Of a DNA stretch of 64,000 nucleotides, positions 14,601 to 25,801 are shown piece after piece. The stretch is from NCBI GenBank assembly GCA_940671915.1, contig CALNVZ010002100.1, forward strand, positions 22,635,578 to 22,699,577, read 5' to 3'. Origin of the DNA: Paracentrotus lividus. Taxonomy: Eukaryota; Echinodermata; Echinoidea; Camarodonta; Echinidae. Position 1 is the first letter of the stretch. Each line of letters begins with the position of its first letter. The notes beneath the pieces were generated by a model that saw only the letters and a list, made by a program, of their open reading frames with translations, ran no database searches and was not told the DNA's origin. A program made the position numbers and the translations under genes.

Positions 14601-17295
14601 AATTGATTTGATTGAATTGAGTTGAGTCAAGTTGAATGATCTATCTTGAACTGAGATTATTCTCAATTACATGTGACATTCAAATCATTTTTGGTTTTTG
14701 TTTTGTTTTGTTTATTTTTTTTATACATATATATATATATATATATATTTTTAACAAGAGCTTATTTTTAGATTACCAGTGCCCTGAAACATAAAGAGTT
14801 CTGATCAATTATTACAAATTGATAATAGCCAATCAGGAACCTTGTGGCAGGTGCTTCCTGCATTAGAATCACACTCTGAACAGATCAGAATAGTCCTTGC
14901 AAATTTGCAGTCAATCAAAATTCTTTATGGTACAGGGCAACTTTAAGAGCTCTGTGGAGCAAAATTGTTTACAGCTACATGTACATTTAACAAAAAATTA
15001 ACCTTAATTTATTTTTTTTATTCCAATCTTTTTCAATAGGATTCCTTTATTGAGATTTACATCCATAAAAATATTGTTCAGCTATTTGGTTCAGCTTTGA
15101 TTTTTATGATTCTTTTGCTGTTAGTATTATATTGGACAAATTAAATTATAATGGTAAAATAACAAGAGGTGCTATGTACATTCATACATACCACCTAAAA
15201 AATGAATATTTCTGTTTCCCTTAGTAGGAGTATCATGTTCTTGAAAGATAAAGAATTGATTGACTTTAATAGTCATACTTTAGCAGGATGTACATATAGA
15301 AGATAGATGTTATCACTAAAACTTCCATTCTTATTATCATGAACAGAATCATTTGGATGACATGGACATCAAGAAGGGTGTGTCGTGGTCGACGGTGCGT
15401 TATATGATTGGTGAGATCCAGTACGGTGGGCGTGTGACTGACGACTACGATAAACGACTCCTCAATACTTTCGCTAAGGTTTGGTTCAGTGAGGGAATGT
15501 TCAGTCCAACCTTTGCGTTCTACAAAGGCTATGCTATCCCTAAATGCGCAAACTGCAATCAGTACATTGAGTATATCAATAGTCTGCCGCCTGCTGATAC
15601 ACCAGAGGCATTCGGACTTCATCCCAATGCAGATATCACGTAAGTAGTAGCGCCCTCTATGTTGGTATTTAAGGCAATGTGTTTCATATGATTACATAAC
15701 CATTACACAGTTGGCCAATTTTTTTCAGCAGGTTATAAGTTACTATTTAGTTACAAAATTAGTATTTCTTACTGTTATCGGGAATGGAAACTTGTGTCTT
15801 CAAATGTATTGAGAATATCATCTCATATTTTTCACATCTTCATCTGTACAGTATGTTACATTTGTTTTTTTTAATTTTTAAAAGAAACAGAAATGTCATC
15901 CCTGATGAACAGTGGGTGCTGTGCCGTTATGTGACTTCTTTAGACAGATATCATAAAATGCTTATCTAACTTAAAATTTACATTCTACTTTAAATTTGTC
16001 ATTAATGTAGTTATCAGAGCAACACAGCTAAGACTGTCTTAGGCACTATTCTTAGTATCCAGCCTAAGGATAGCGGTGGTGGAGGAGGAGAGACACGTGA
16101 GGTCACCGTCACACGCATGGCTGATGACATGCTTGATAAGCTCCCTGTTGACTATATCTCCTTCGAGGTGCGTGACCGTCTCCAGAAGATGGGTGCCTTG
16201 ATGCCTATGAACATCTTCCTCAAGCAGGAGATCGATCGGATGCAACGCGTCATCTCCTTGGTCCGAAGCACCCTGACGGATCTCAAGCTCGCCATCGACG
16301 GCACCATCATCATGAACGAGAACCTTCGGGACGCCCTGGACAGCATGTACGATGGACGCATCCCGGTGACTTGGAGCAAGATCTCTTGGGCATCGTCCAC
16401 CCTGGGTTTCTGGTTTACAGAGCTCTTGGACAGGAACAAGCAGTTCCATACGTGGTGCTTCGAAGGAAGACCAAACACGTTCTGGATGACTGGGTTCTTT
16501 AATCCTCAAGGATTCTTGACTGCGATGAGACAGGTAAGAGACAGGCCTTTAAGACCACCATCAGACTTCCAAATCAAGTCAATTGTTCTTTGTGAAAGTT
16601 TTAATTCCAAATTGCATGCCTCTTTTACTTTTTCATGAAAGGTGCTTCTATATTTTAAAAAAGAATGCTATTTCATCCAATCATATCCACAAATATCCAC
16701 AATAATTGTTATTTTGAGCAATATTTTCAATTAATAATAACAGATGATTTTTTTGTTGATAGTTAGACATTACTACATGTATATTTTCAATTGTTTTCAC
16801 AATTAGATAGCAACATATGAAATTTGAATAGTTATAAAAGAGGAATTTTGAATAGTGATGTTTCAGAATAATGTTCTCACTGACCTTATTTACCCTTTGC
16901 CATTATAGGAAGTGACCAGAGCTCACAAGGGCTGGGCTCTGGACAGTGTTGTTCTTCACAACGACGTCACCCGCTTCCTCAAAGACGACATCAGCCAGCC
17001 GCCACAAGAGGGTGTTTACGTCTACGGCCTGTTCCTTGAGGGCGCTAGCTGGGACCGACGTGGGTGCCGCCTCATCGAGCCTAAACCTAAAGTCCTCTTT
17101 GAACCTCTCCCAGTAATCCACATCTATGCCATCAACAGCACGACAGGTCGCGACCCCCGCATGTACGAGTGCCCCATTTATAAGAAGCCAGTGAGAACGG
17201 ACCTGACTTACATTGCTGCTGTAGAGTTGAAGACCACCCAGAATCCTGATCACTGGATACTCAGGGGGGTGGCTTTGCTTTGTGACATCAAGTAG
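8582..17295 (+). CDS. DNAH5/8: Axonemal outer-arm dynein heavy chain, DNAH5/8 type, 3' part (9 exons)
   Basis: Force-generating heavy chain of the ciliary outer dynein arm. Exons 8582-8659 (5' cut by the gap), 9565-9755, 10709-10996, 11466-11695, 12423-12575, 13810-14052, 15347-15639, 16011-16533 and 16909-17295 join with consistent phases into 794 residues and a TAG stop. Order of domains: end of AAA5 (about residues 1-90), AAA6 with the degenerate P-loop [10 protein letters not shown] (about 210-225), the WVLLQNCHL segment (about 265), AAA6 lid ([24 protein letters not shown], quoted here in two parts: [12 protein letters not shown] then [12 protein letters not shown]), and the C-terminal domain with [35 protein letters not shown] and the ending [13 protein letters not shown]. 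This ending is typical of DNAH5/DNAH8. These two are paralogues in vertebrates and I cannot tell which name fits better. The first three quarters of the protein lie left of the window. Confidence 0.97.
9565..9755 (+). CDS. DNAH5/8: Dynein exon B
   Basis: Acceptor TTTTTAG, donor GTCAGT. Encodes the segment with [16 protein letters not shown] and [20 protein letters not shown], between AAA5 and AAA6. Adds the last base of the codon split from exon A and leaves one base for exon C. Confidence 0.95.
10152..10708 (+). repeat. Four tandem echoes of dynein exon C's 5' edge
   Basis: Units begin near 10152, 10271, 10418 and 10557, about 120-150 bases apart. Each holds a pyrimidine-rich stretch, an AG or near-AG, and up to 125 bases resembling the start of exon C. 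The unit at 10557 reads [18 protein letters not shown] and on to FSEIIYQ without a break. The unit at 10271 lacks five codons in frame and still reads to FSEIIN before a stop. The other two are damaged. None reaches a donor, so these are pseudo-exons with acceptors only. Confidence 0.85.
10709..10996 (+). CDS. DNAH5/8: Dynein exon C
   Basis: Acceptor CCTCCAG, donor GTAAGTG. Encodes [14 protein letters not shown] through [16 protein letters not shown] to [18 protein letters not shown]. It is preceded by four partial, degenerate copies of its own 5' edge (10152-10708). Only this copy continues to a donor and keeps the family sequence over its full length. Confidence 0.95.
11466..11695 (+). CDS. 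DNAH5/8: Dynein exon D (AAA6 P-loop region)
   Basis: Acceptor CTCCAG, donor GTAAGTT, ends in phase 0. Encodes [34 protein letters not shown] and [18 protein letters not shown], the start of the AAA6 core. Confidence 0.95.
12240..12290 (+). repeat. Partial echo of dynein exon E's 5' edge
   Basis: TAGGGTGGTTGGGTGTTACT and the following CAGAACCGTCATC copy the acceptor and first codons of exon E, 180 bases upstream of the real one. The flanking TTATCTTGTTG...GATAATCTTT intron sequence is also repeated, so the unit spans the exon boundary. Confidence 0.75.
12423..12575 (+). CDS. DNAH5/8: Dynein exon E
   Basis: 51 codons, phase 0 at both ends: [19 protein letters not shown] to SFPISLLQ. Acceptor TTTAG, donor GTAAGTT. 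A partial echo of its first 40 or so bases lies about 180 bases upstream. Confidence 0.95.
13390..13514. mobile_element. Short palindromic MITE, CTGGGGGGCTACCCATG termini
   Basis: Terminal inverted repeat of about 30 bases: CTGGGGGGCTACCCATGTAC at the left and its complement ending GTAGCCCCCAG at the right. Lies in the dynein intron between exons E and F. The noisy copy is at about 4506-4637. Confidence 0.75.
13810..14052 (+). CDS. DNAH5/8: Dynein exon F
   Basis: 81 codons, phase 0 at both ends: [20 protein letters not shown] through [18 protein letters not shown] to STVQFMQ. Acceptor CCTGCAG, donor GTGAGG. Three partial copies of its 3' edge, each with a GTGAGG donor, follow at 14141-14600. 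Confidence 0.95.
14141..14600 (+). repeat. Three tandem echoes of dynein exon F's 3' edge with donors
   Basis: Units start at 14141, 14321 and 14491 (spacing 180 and 170). Each copies the segment AAGTTTGGCCCC to the donor GTGAGGATTTTGACTGG plus the TTGAGTTGA-rich intron start. Unit 1 reads [20 protein letters not shown] and unit 3 reads [20 protein letters not shown] in frame to the donor. Unit 2 has a frameshift. Unit 3 differs from the exon mostly at third codon positions. Confidence 0.85.
15347..15639 (+). CDS. DNAH5/8: Dynein exon G (AAA6 lid)
   Basis: Acceptor GAACAG, donor GTAAGT. Encodes [40 protein letters not shown] and [10 protein letters not shown]. The ACG before TAAG is split so that AC joins a T from the next exon (Thr). 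Confidence 0.95.
16011..16533 (+). CDS. DNAH5/8: Dynein exon H (C-terminal domain, first part)
   Basis: Acceptor AATGTAG, donor GTAAGAG. 174 codons plus one base: [18 protein letters not shown], a five-glycine stretch, [37 protein letters not shown] and [13 protein letters not shown]. The noisy copy breaks off inside the equivalent of this exon. Confidence 0.96.
16909..17295 (+). CDS. DNAH5/8: Dynein terminal exon
   Basis: Acceptor ATTATAG. 128 codons then [54 protein letters not shown] and [13 protein letters not shown]. The end is complete and matches the family length. Confidence 0.97.
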   Translation, partial: EVTRAHKGWALDSVVLHNDVTRFLKDDISQPPQEGVYVYGLFLEGASWDRRGCRLIEPKPKVLFEPLPVIHIYAINSTTGRDPRMYECPIYKKPVRTDLTYIAAVELKTTQNPDHWILRGVALLCDIK

Positions 17296-19784
17296 ATCCC
17301 TTCAGGATATATCCTTGCTTTCTTCTATACTGCCATCTTCATTCGTATATATCGCCATCTTCAGTTTTATATATCGCCATCTTCAGTTTTATATATCTTC
17401 ATCTTCATCTTCACAAAGTGGTTCTTAACCTATTTGGGAATTAGCTATTACCTCCTTGAAGGAAGGAAAACCCTAACCGCTAGGTTAAGAACCGTAAACA
17501 TAATTATATTCTTAGAATAGTCCTTTGCTTAAATTGTATCTATTCTTGCTTTGTTCAAATATGTATCGATTTTTGCTTTTCCAGTACCCACTGAGCCAAG
17601 TGCCACAGCTGACGGTAATTGCTTGAGCCTTAATTGTTGTACACTATTTGAATGGTGATGAGCTCATTCGATTGCAACCAAGTGTGACACTAAACTCTGT
17701 TGGTACTGCATATATTATTGGCCAAGTGCCACAGCTGACGGTAATTGCTTGAGCCTTAATTGTTGTACACTATTTGAATGGTGATGAGCTCATTCGATTG
17801 CAACCAAGTGTGACACTAAACTCTGTTGGTACTGCATATATTATTGGCATTGTACCTCTGTATCGTGCAAGACAAATGCTTCATTTTATGACTATGTATC
17901 GATTTCTTTTGATATTACCTGTGCATGGTTTGATTTTGATTCCGTCTTCCCCAAGTAAGAACAAATCAATTAACAAAAGATATCAGTTGTCTGAATTTCT
18001 ATTTTAATCGTGTTGAATGGTTTTAAACAGTTGATAATTTACAAAATACCTCCACTTTTTTTTTTATAAAGATAAATCTACCAAAATGCTGCCCAATGCA
18101 CACACTATTTACACTCACCAATGTAAAAAGCACAAATGCTTGATATTATCTTCAATCATGTGAAAGCTGATTTCATGATAATTTTTTTTTCTTCGCAAAA
18201 GAATTATCTAGTTGGAATGATGTATTCAGTCCTCATTTCATTGAAGGGAACTTTATTTGTGATCGACCCAATTTGCGCTCATCCAATCATGTTACTGTAA
18301 ATATAAATACACTATTAAAGATATTATTTGTTACATATTTATTGCACCTTTTCATGCTTTACCATGTATTCTCTGCATTCGTACACTATCCCTCATATCA
18401 GAAAAAATATATATATATTTTTGTGTAAATTCCATTTTAGTCAAAATTTTAAACAAATACATGTAGTACCCCACTATGCATTTGATGTTAATACATTCCT
18501 AATATAAAAACATGATTAGATTATATTCATTTTGCTTTCATGTCAATAGAATATTGTTGTGTATTATTTTAATTTGTACTGCAGTGATTCAATGTGCTGT
18601 ATGCCATTTTAGTATTTCTTTTTTCCCTCCCATTTTTCTTGTCATTTTCTCCGAAATGAAAGAAAATTTACCTTACGTGTAGTTAGCATTGATTCAAATG
18701 TATATAGTGTGAACAACTTGTGTGATACAAACATTTATTTAGCATGATGTAGGAGTATAGAATCCAATGTTTCTTGAACTAAAGAAATGTATTATTCTGA
18801 AAATATGAATCACTGTACATAATTCTTCATTTTTCATTGTATCATCTTTCTACATGTATGTAAAAATGTCTCAAATAAATGTATATTCACTTTTAAGTAT
18901 TTGTATTCACCAGAAATTTTTTTTGGTGTGATTATTGTTATTTTAAATCGTATTTGTCACTTTGAATCAATGTGTGCTTATGTTTTCCATTCCTGCCACT
19001 TTCATGAAATCCTGTATTCAATTCTCATTCCAATTATAAAGAAAACGTGTATAGAACTTTCCAATTATATGCAAAGCAGCCTTCGCCAAGAAACATCTAT
19101 GCATTCCTAATAGCTTTCAATGCATTATATTATGCACTGTATGTAATCATATATGATTGTATTTATATATTTCTTAAATTCTATCTGCATTTACTTTTTT
19201 TTCTCATAAAATCTATGCATTTGTGATGTCTTTCCATGATTTGTATGCATGTAATATTGTACTTCATATGGTTATCTATTTCATATGATTTATGTAATAT
19301 CATATTGAATTCCATTGTGTGTATATATATACATGTAGCTCAGTTTAGCTTCTAATGGCCTTTCATATATATTGCATATGGGAAGAGCTTAATTCCAAAA
19401 GGTACTACATCCGTCTTTGTTACCATAGAGGGGAAAAATTGTTAACCATATTTTACCTTATATTTACCTACATATTTTGTACAGGCATGAGTGAAAAAGT
19501 TGTATTAGGAAGTGAATTTTCTAATGGTTACTTTCAAAATAAACTGTATAAACTTTTGTTCAAAAGCAGAAAAATGGTCTGATACCAATAACTCAATTTT
19601 TGTCAAAAATGAATGGAGTGCCTTTTGAAACTAAGCTATTCACTTGTATGCACATATATTTCTCATTTCTCATTGATATACATGTATATATCTCTCTTAT
19701 ATGTAATCTCTAATGGCATTTCATATGTATCCATCGATCAGATAAACTATTATATCTATACCTTTCTTCTCACATAGTTGTTAT
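17296..19784. other. Dynein 3' UTR and flank
   Basis: No gene seen. Holds a triplicated 22-base unit around ATATATCGCCATCTTCAGTT (17340-17400), a perfect 13-base inverted repeat GGTTCTTAACCTA (17420-17432 and 17481-17493), a 127-base direct repeat, and AT-rich sequence with several AATAAA motifs (e.g. 18874-18879). Which polyadenylation site is used cannot be decided from sequence. Confidence 0.6.
17595..17848. repeat. Exact 127-base tandem duplication in the dynein 3' UTR
   Basis: The unit starting CCAAGTGCCACAGCTGACGG at 17595 is repeated at 17722 with no difference that I can see. The identity points to a very recent duplication or an assembly slip. Confidence 0.9.
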
Positions 19785-19925
19785 GGGCCCCGTAACAAGA
19801 AAAGTTTCGATTAATTGCATATTGATGGCAACCAATCGGTATCCTTTGTTTCATGCAAGGTTCGACCAATCAGAATGGTTGTTTCAAATTGACAATTAAT
19901 CGTAATGATTTATGTTACAGGGCAC
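19785..19925. mobile_element. MITE, GTGCCCTGTAACATAA family
   Basis: Left end GGGCCCCGTAACA, right end TGTTACAGGGCAC: inverted termini around a 140-base AT-rich core without coding capacity. A better-preserved member lies at 30473-30596. Confidence 0.7.
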
Positions 19926-20716
19926 TTGATGTCACACTTTAATCCAACCCTCTTTGTATTACAGTATGTGGGATTGCACTGGGTTCTCTTCAACCCTATG
20001 ACTTACTAAAAACTCATTTATGGAAAGTGTTTAAGGATTAGATTAATAAGTGTTTACTCCTTAAATTGGCAATGAAAATAGTTTCATACCTCAGTTTTCT
20101 AATAGAAAAGTCATATGTTCACAGAACTGTTTAAAACAATTTATGTAGAGAAATGAAAATTGTTAGACTTTTGAAAGATACACTACCTGTTTAATGAAAT
20201 ATGATTGATATAAAGTTGATGCTATGTTAGAAAAGCCTTAGGCAAGTTGTTGAGTTGAACTGCTATTTAATCATCAAATTTGGATACATAAACTGGTTTT
20301 TGCTTGATGTACATTGTGTTACAAGCATCTCAGCACAAGAATATGGCTGCTATTTTATACAATATCTGAGATTCATTGTATTCTTGTTATGTCTATTCCA
20401 AAATGTTTATAATATTAAAATAACATTCTAGATTTAAAAAGAGTAATCCTATAATTACGATTATTTTGAAATGTGAACAAACTGTGTGTGGTTTGATGTA
20501 TAAACTGTATAATTGGCATTTTACTTGTAGAAGCATAGATCAAAAAGAATGAACGCATCAAAAACCTGATTAGAACAAGTATTTTTATGAATGAAAACAT
20601 AGTAGATTTGAGAACAAATTGTGAATCACAATACAATACATTCCATTCTATGGGATAAATGTTATTTGAGTTCTGTAGAGTTATAGGCCCAAATACACAG
20701 AGGCAGGACAATTCTA

Positions 20717-21115
20717 GATGGTCTATCGTTAAACTGCCATTTGGTCTCAACCCACTTTAACTAGCGTCTGTTTGGTCTCATCCCACATGGTCTAATTCCA
20801 ATTTATATACAACAAGTTTGTCTAATTAGCTTTTGGTATAATTACCACTCTGCCTATTTACCATTTCTTCTAATTTCCTTTTGGTCTAATGTCCAGTTGG
20901 TCTCATCCCCACTTGGTCAATTTCAGTAGAAAACTGGTAGTAGACCAAATAATATTCATTTTGGCATTAGACGAAAATTCAATTAGACCATTTGGCTATT
21001 AGACGAATTGGCAGGTAGACCAAGTGATTAGACCAAATTGTTAGTAGACTGAATTGGTATAGCCCATGTGATATTAGACAAGCGGAGAACTAGACCACGT
21101 GAATATAAACCGGTC
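20717..21115. mobile_element. Foldback repeat made of TTGGTCTAAT units (copy 1)
   Basis: The left half holds many degenerate units of about 18 bases containing TTGGTCTAAT. The right half holds the same motif inverted (ATTAGACCAA). The whole folds on itself. Further members are at 28690-29128, 34545-34805 and 37123-37812. Confidence 0.8.
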
Positions 21116-23340
21116 CATCTTTGTCCAGTGTTTTCCATAGACACAGATTGTTCAACATAGTGCTCTATAGGAAACAGTGAACAAATATACCAGCTAGAAT
21201 TGTATTAACCTTCTTGCATTTGGGCCATTAGTTGAAGTTGAAATGATTCTAATATAGGATGGGTGGTCCGTTGTCCGGACACTTAAGCAGATAAAAACAT
21301 CATCTTTTGCTCTGGATTTTCTCAAAATTTGTGCAGTAAATACCAAAAATATTTGTGAATATTTGTGCTTTGTTATATTGTCTGATATTATTTTCAATCG
21401 ATTGATGAAATATTGATCACAAAGTTCCTAAAATTGCCGTCTTATATATGATATATATATGATTTTTGTAAACATTTACCATAGATGTTTTTGTACGTAT
21501 GTTCTAGCTTCATGAATTTAATTTCCATATTAGATAACTGCTCGTCAACTAAACTGTTTGAATTGTTTGATTGAAGTACATATTGTTTGCTGAGTAAGAC
21601 TCATACTAACATTATAAATGTGTTCTTTCCAATAATGTTCTACGGAGAATATAATGCGATTCTTGATCAGTGTGACGTGTAGTTTTTTGTAGCGAAGATC
21701 AACAGATTACAGCAAGAATTTTTGCTTGCCACAAAATAGAGATGTACTAATATTTCAATAAAATACTTCTGATTAGTAATTAATGTGTATGAACCGTTTC
21801 TGTATTTTTGTAAAACAATTTTATTTATAAATCCGTAAGAAAAGTAAGTTCTGGTAGATGAAATTTATTTTTGACACAGATAGAATTCTAACCTGTTGTG
21901 TGTAAAGATTAAAGCATATGATCAAATCAAAATTTAATATTGTGAAATTCTGTGTACAAATCCCAGCTTTGATTAAAAAGTATTTCAAAGTAATCATATA
22001 TACTAGGATAATAGGATAATAAATGGAACAAAACTGACGTTCTCAAAGGAAACATACACACACAAAAATAACATTACAAAGTTTTGCTGTACTGAACAGA
22101 ATAAATTACAGATTTATTTCAACAATTTTTTTAAAATGAACATTTTGATCCAAATCATGCACAGTGACATCGGAAATCATAAATTTTAATGTTATATGTG
22201 TAGATGTTTATCCATATTTCCAAACAGGAGGGTGATGTTCCCACTAGTCTTGATTAATCATTACTTACATTGCAAATTGATGGGTATTTTAACTTGTTGG
22301 CACCCTACACATGGAAACACCTCCAAATTGATTGTATATAAATCGTGTGATTGAGTATTCAAGATGGTAAAAACACAGGAAGGTGGCAATGATCTTTTAA
22401 AACACAGTTGTCACAGCAAATGAAATAGATTCATGCGTAGAGTTGAATAGGGTTTTTTTTTTCCTACATGCACTAATCTAGGAGAGTACACTGCATTTGG
22501 CTAATCATGAAATTGGTCACCATTTTTAGAAAGACACCTATTAATTTAAATAACCACAAATGAGAGAATAGAGAATCGTACCTCACCGAGACATGACATG
22601 TTTAAACTCATCACATTCCAAAGACTCATAATAGAGTAGAAATACAAATTTCATTCAAATGAGATGGCAAAATTTCCTTAAGGACAGAGCCATTTAAAAT
22701 CTCAGACAGGAACACCATAGCATTACATTATAAGAGAATCTCAAAATGCAATTCATAACTTGTGTCTTTTTATACTCTGTTAATTCATTTAATAATGCAT
22801 GTAGGTTATTTTGGGGTTATACGCTCTGTATCTAATGAATTTGTGCTTCACTAATTGAATTTATTATTCAAACTGCTTGCGAGTAGTAACTGAAGGATAA
22901 CTGCAGCCCAAGATTACCATGTTAAAGACGTCGAAAGAGATTAAAAATTGAATTGTTTATCATCTTCACCTCACGACAGCTAAATTGTTATGATACCTGA
23001 ATCTGCTTATCGGACTTGTAAAACACAACGCTTAGAGCAACATGTACATTTGTACTTCAAGCCATATAATCTAAGAACACTGAGCTATATGTAAACACAG
23101 TATTTTGACCCTACACGTACATGTATACCCGGTATCCAAAAATAGAATGCAACACTTTTGAAAATACAAAAACTTCAATAATTTTCATGAATCATCACTC
23201 AAATTACATAGAACAATGCCAAATATTTACAGTTCATTTTAATATCGTTAGATTCAAATCTCAAATTCATTTAAAACTTTTTTTTTTCAGCCTATCCTTT
23301 GCCCTGTTTTATGAAAATAGTGATCAATATCGATTGACAT
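21116..23340. other. Intergenic, no gene seen
   Basis: AT-rich sequence between the two convergent genes. Only short chance reading frames. A reverse-strand AATAAA at 22113-22118 could end the KCC transcript but is one of many. Confidence 0.6.
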
Positions 23341-23636
23341 ATCGTCGCTGGGCTGATAAAACCTCCTACTGTAATCGTGGAAACATTCGTGGTACATAAA
23401 TTTTCGCGGATTTCGCGCAAAGATCGGCAGGCGTGAATTTAGAAAAACATGGCGGCCAATGCAATATTACATACTGCTATTGCCTTTCCTTTTCAAACGC
23501 TGCCGCGGTTTCACATTTTGGGGGTCAAGAGAGCTGGCATTTGGACAGGACATCACAGTGATTACCTGAAGTTTAACAAAAAAAGGTGATTTTCACCAAA
23601 ATGTGAGATACGAGGTTTTCTCAGCCCAGCGATGAT
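23341..23636. mobile_element. Palindromic element, ATCGTCGCTGGGCTGA termini
   Basis: Left ATCGTCGCTGGGCTGATAAAACCTC, given here as ATCGTCGCTGGGCTGA plus AAACCTC, is matched by the inverted GAGGTTTTCTCAGCCCAGCGAT at the right. The core holds a stretch similar to the CTGTATTC family (AAACATTCGTGG, ATTTCGCGCAAAGATCGGCA), so one element may have inserted into another. Confidence 0.65.
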
Positions 23637-23651
23637 ACACATTGTAAACAC

Positions 23652-23765
23652 CTGGGGGGCATTTCATCAAAGGACTTTTCGGACATTTTATCCGACAAAT
23701 TTGCTCTCAGCCAATCAGATGCAAGCATTTCAGTAGCTTATAACAGTTTGTCGGATAAAACGAAT
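23652..23765. mobile_element. Partial MITE, CTGGGGGCATTTCAT family
   Basis: Starts CTGGGGGGCATTTCATC. Internal TTTTATCCGACAAATTTG and inverted GTTTGTCGGATAAAAC pair. The expected right end is not clear. Complete relative at 34373-34512. Confidence 0.55.
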
Positions 23766-25566
23766 AAAACAGGGCTTTGGTTGGTAGGATAAGTACAGAG
23801 CAAGTAAAAACAGTTAAAACACAATCCACATACTAACATACAACCTCACATTTATATATTAATATCCCATAGACAAAATCTTTCTTTTATATGTTTAAAA
23901 GTTCTTCATAACATGAAGTTTTTTTTTTCTACCCGACCCTTTATATTCAGCATATTTTCTAAAGTTGGCAATTGAATCCTAGAATTACATGTAAATACCT
24001 GCCAGTCAAGAAAAAGGACAAATGATTAAAAAAAAAAGAAAAAAAAAAAGGGGGCATTTCTAAATTTTCAATACAGGGCTTAATTTACCTACAGGTATAG
24101 ACACATTTTTATTCCAATAAAAAAAGACAAGTTGTCAGGTATGGCATTAAAAGCTTCCAGTTGCCGACGAACCAATAGTTTTTCACATGCAAAAGGCAAA
24201 TGAGTTGTAAACATCACAGAGAAAAGAAAAGGAAGATCACATTTGCATAATGAAAACATCTACAAAAGGTACACAATGTACTAGTAGGCATCATCAGGAA
24301 AACAAGCTCTATATAATAAGTTACTTTTTGAAGACAAGTGGAAATTTATGAAAGCTTTAATTAACTGAAGTAACAAAAAAAAAAAAAAAAAAAAAAAAAA
24401 TCAAATTTCAGATGTGTTTTCAAACTGGAAATATCTTTATAGAATAACCTTGTTATTAAGTTGTGTGTAAAACTTCAAAGATAAAGATGACTCATTTTAG
24501 AGTTGAAAAACTATTTCATTTACAGGACAATATATGCATGCAAAATGACGAAGATTAGTACTACATGTCTATCAATTTCCTTGTAAAAAATGTGAAAATG
24601 TATCCCGTTTCTGTATCTTTATATAAATTGCATATTTGAGTTCCAAATAGGAAGAACCTCGCTGGTCTATATAATAAGATAAATATATTAGTTCTATTTC
24701 TACATTTGTTGCAAATTTCTGTATAGCATCTTACATAAACTCGACAATTTCTTTTCAAACTAAATCATTAAATAATACAAAAGAATACTCTACTATGAAA
24801 ATAAATTACTTCATGAAAACTTTCAAAATAAATTGAACACGATATTAACTTAGTACACAACAGAAGATAAAAAATATATAATGAAAATACTTTAAATGAT
24901 TTTGAAATAGATTGAAAATCACTGAATAAAAGAAATCTATGTACATGCATCAATGTTTTGGTAACTAAATTGTTTAATACCAATCTAAAACAATTGTTCT
25001 AGGTTCTAAATTTTGTTTGGGAATAAAGATTTCCATAGAAATTAATATCAAAATGTTTCTTGTAAATTCATATTGTTTACATACCAATGCACATGTCATG
25101 TACAGTGTACTCATACAATGTATACATGGCAGAATTGCAGTTAATGACTGTAGACTCGTAATATCAATATTAGTAAGCCAATTCTGTTGGATGACTGGTT
25201 CTATTGAGTAGCATTGGGGGGGGGGGGAGTTTTGAAGACAAAATAACAATAAACAATTTCATTTATATAAATAGAATTGAGTGTTTAGCACTAAGATTAT
25301 AACTAACTCTGTGGGCATACATGTATTCACCACTAAAAGGCCTACAAATTGAATACAGGCGACCCTCATTCTAATGAGAAACTTGGGCCCAAGCCAAATG
25401 ATTTATTTATTTATTCTAAAATTAAAAAACATCTTGTCATACAGATCACATGGGCACACAGACGAATGTGCTCATTTGAAATAGGAACAAGGAGAATCGC
25501 CTGATTATACTGAGATCCTGTATCTGTGCTTGTTATTATGCAGTAGACTGTATTTTCAATTATTAA
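23766..25566. other. Intergenic, no gene seen
   Basis: AT-rich, with homopolymer runs (A at about 24374-24400, G at about 25217-25227). No coding, RNA or clear transposon signal. It could be part of a long KCC 3' UTR. Confidence 0.5.
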
Positions 25567-25801
25567 TACTGTACTCATGGAAATATTCGCGGTACATTAA
25601 TTTTCGGGGATTTCTCGGGAGGATTGGCAGGTGCGAATTACAAAACCCGCGAATATAAGGGCATGCTTTCTTATGCATGCATTGGGAGGGTTAAATTGCG
25701 TGCTTACAAACATGCAGCGCGAATTCAAGAACCTGTTAACATGCTTTGAGGCTGCTCAGCGCGAAAAATTAATTGCGCGAAAATAACAGCGAATACAGTA
25801 T
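25567..25801. mobile_element. MITE, TACTGTA...TACAGTA termini (copy 1)
   Basis: Begins TACTGTACTCATGG and ends GCGAATACAGTA. CpG-rich core with CGCGAATATAAGGGCATG and CAGCGCGAAAAATTAATTGC. The same family lies at 32791-33002, about 7 kb away. Confidence 0.75.

Noticed and set aside
16039..16509. Minus-strand frame of 156 codons and other antisense frames over dynein exons
   Set aside because: Shadows of the coding strand; no family sequence, while the plus frame is plainly dynein.
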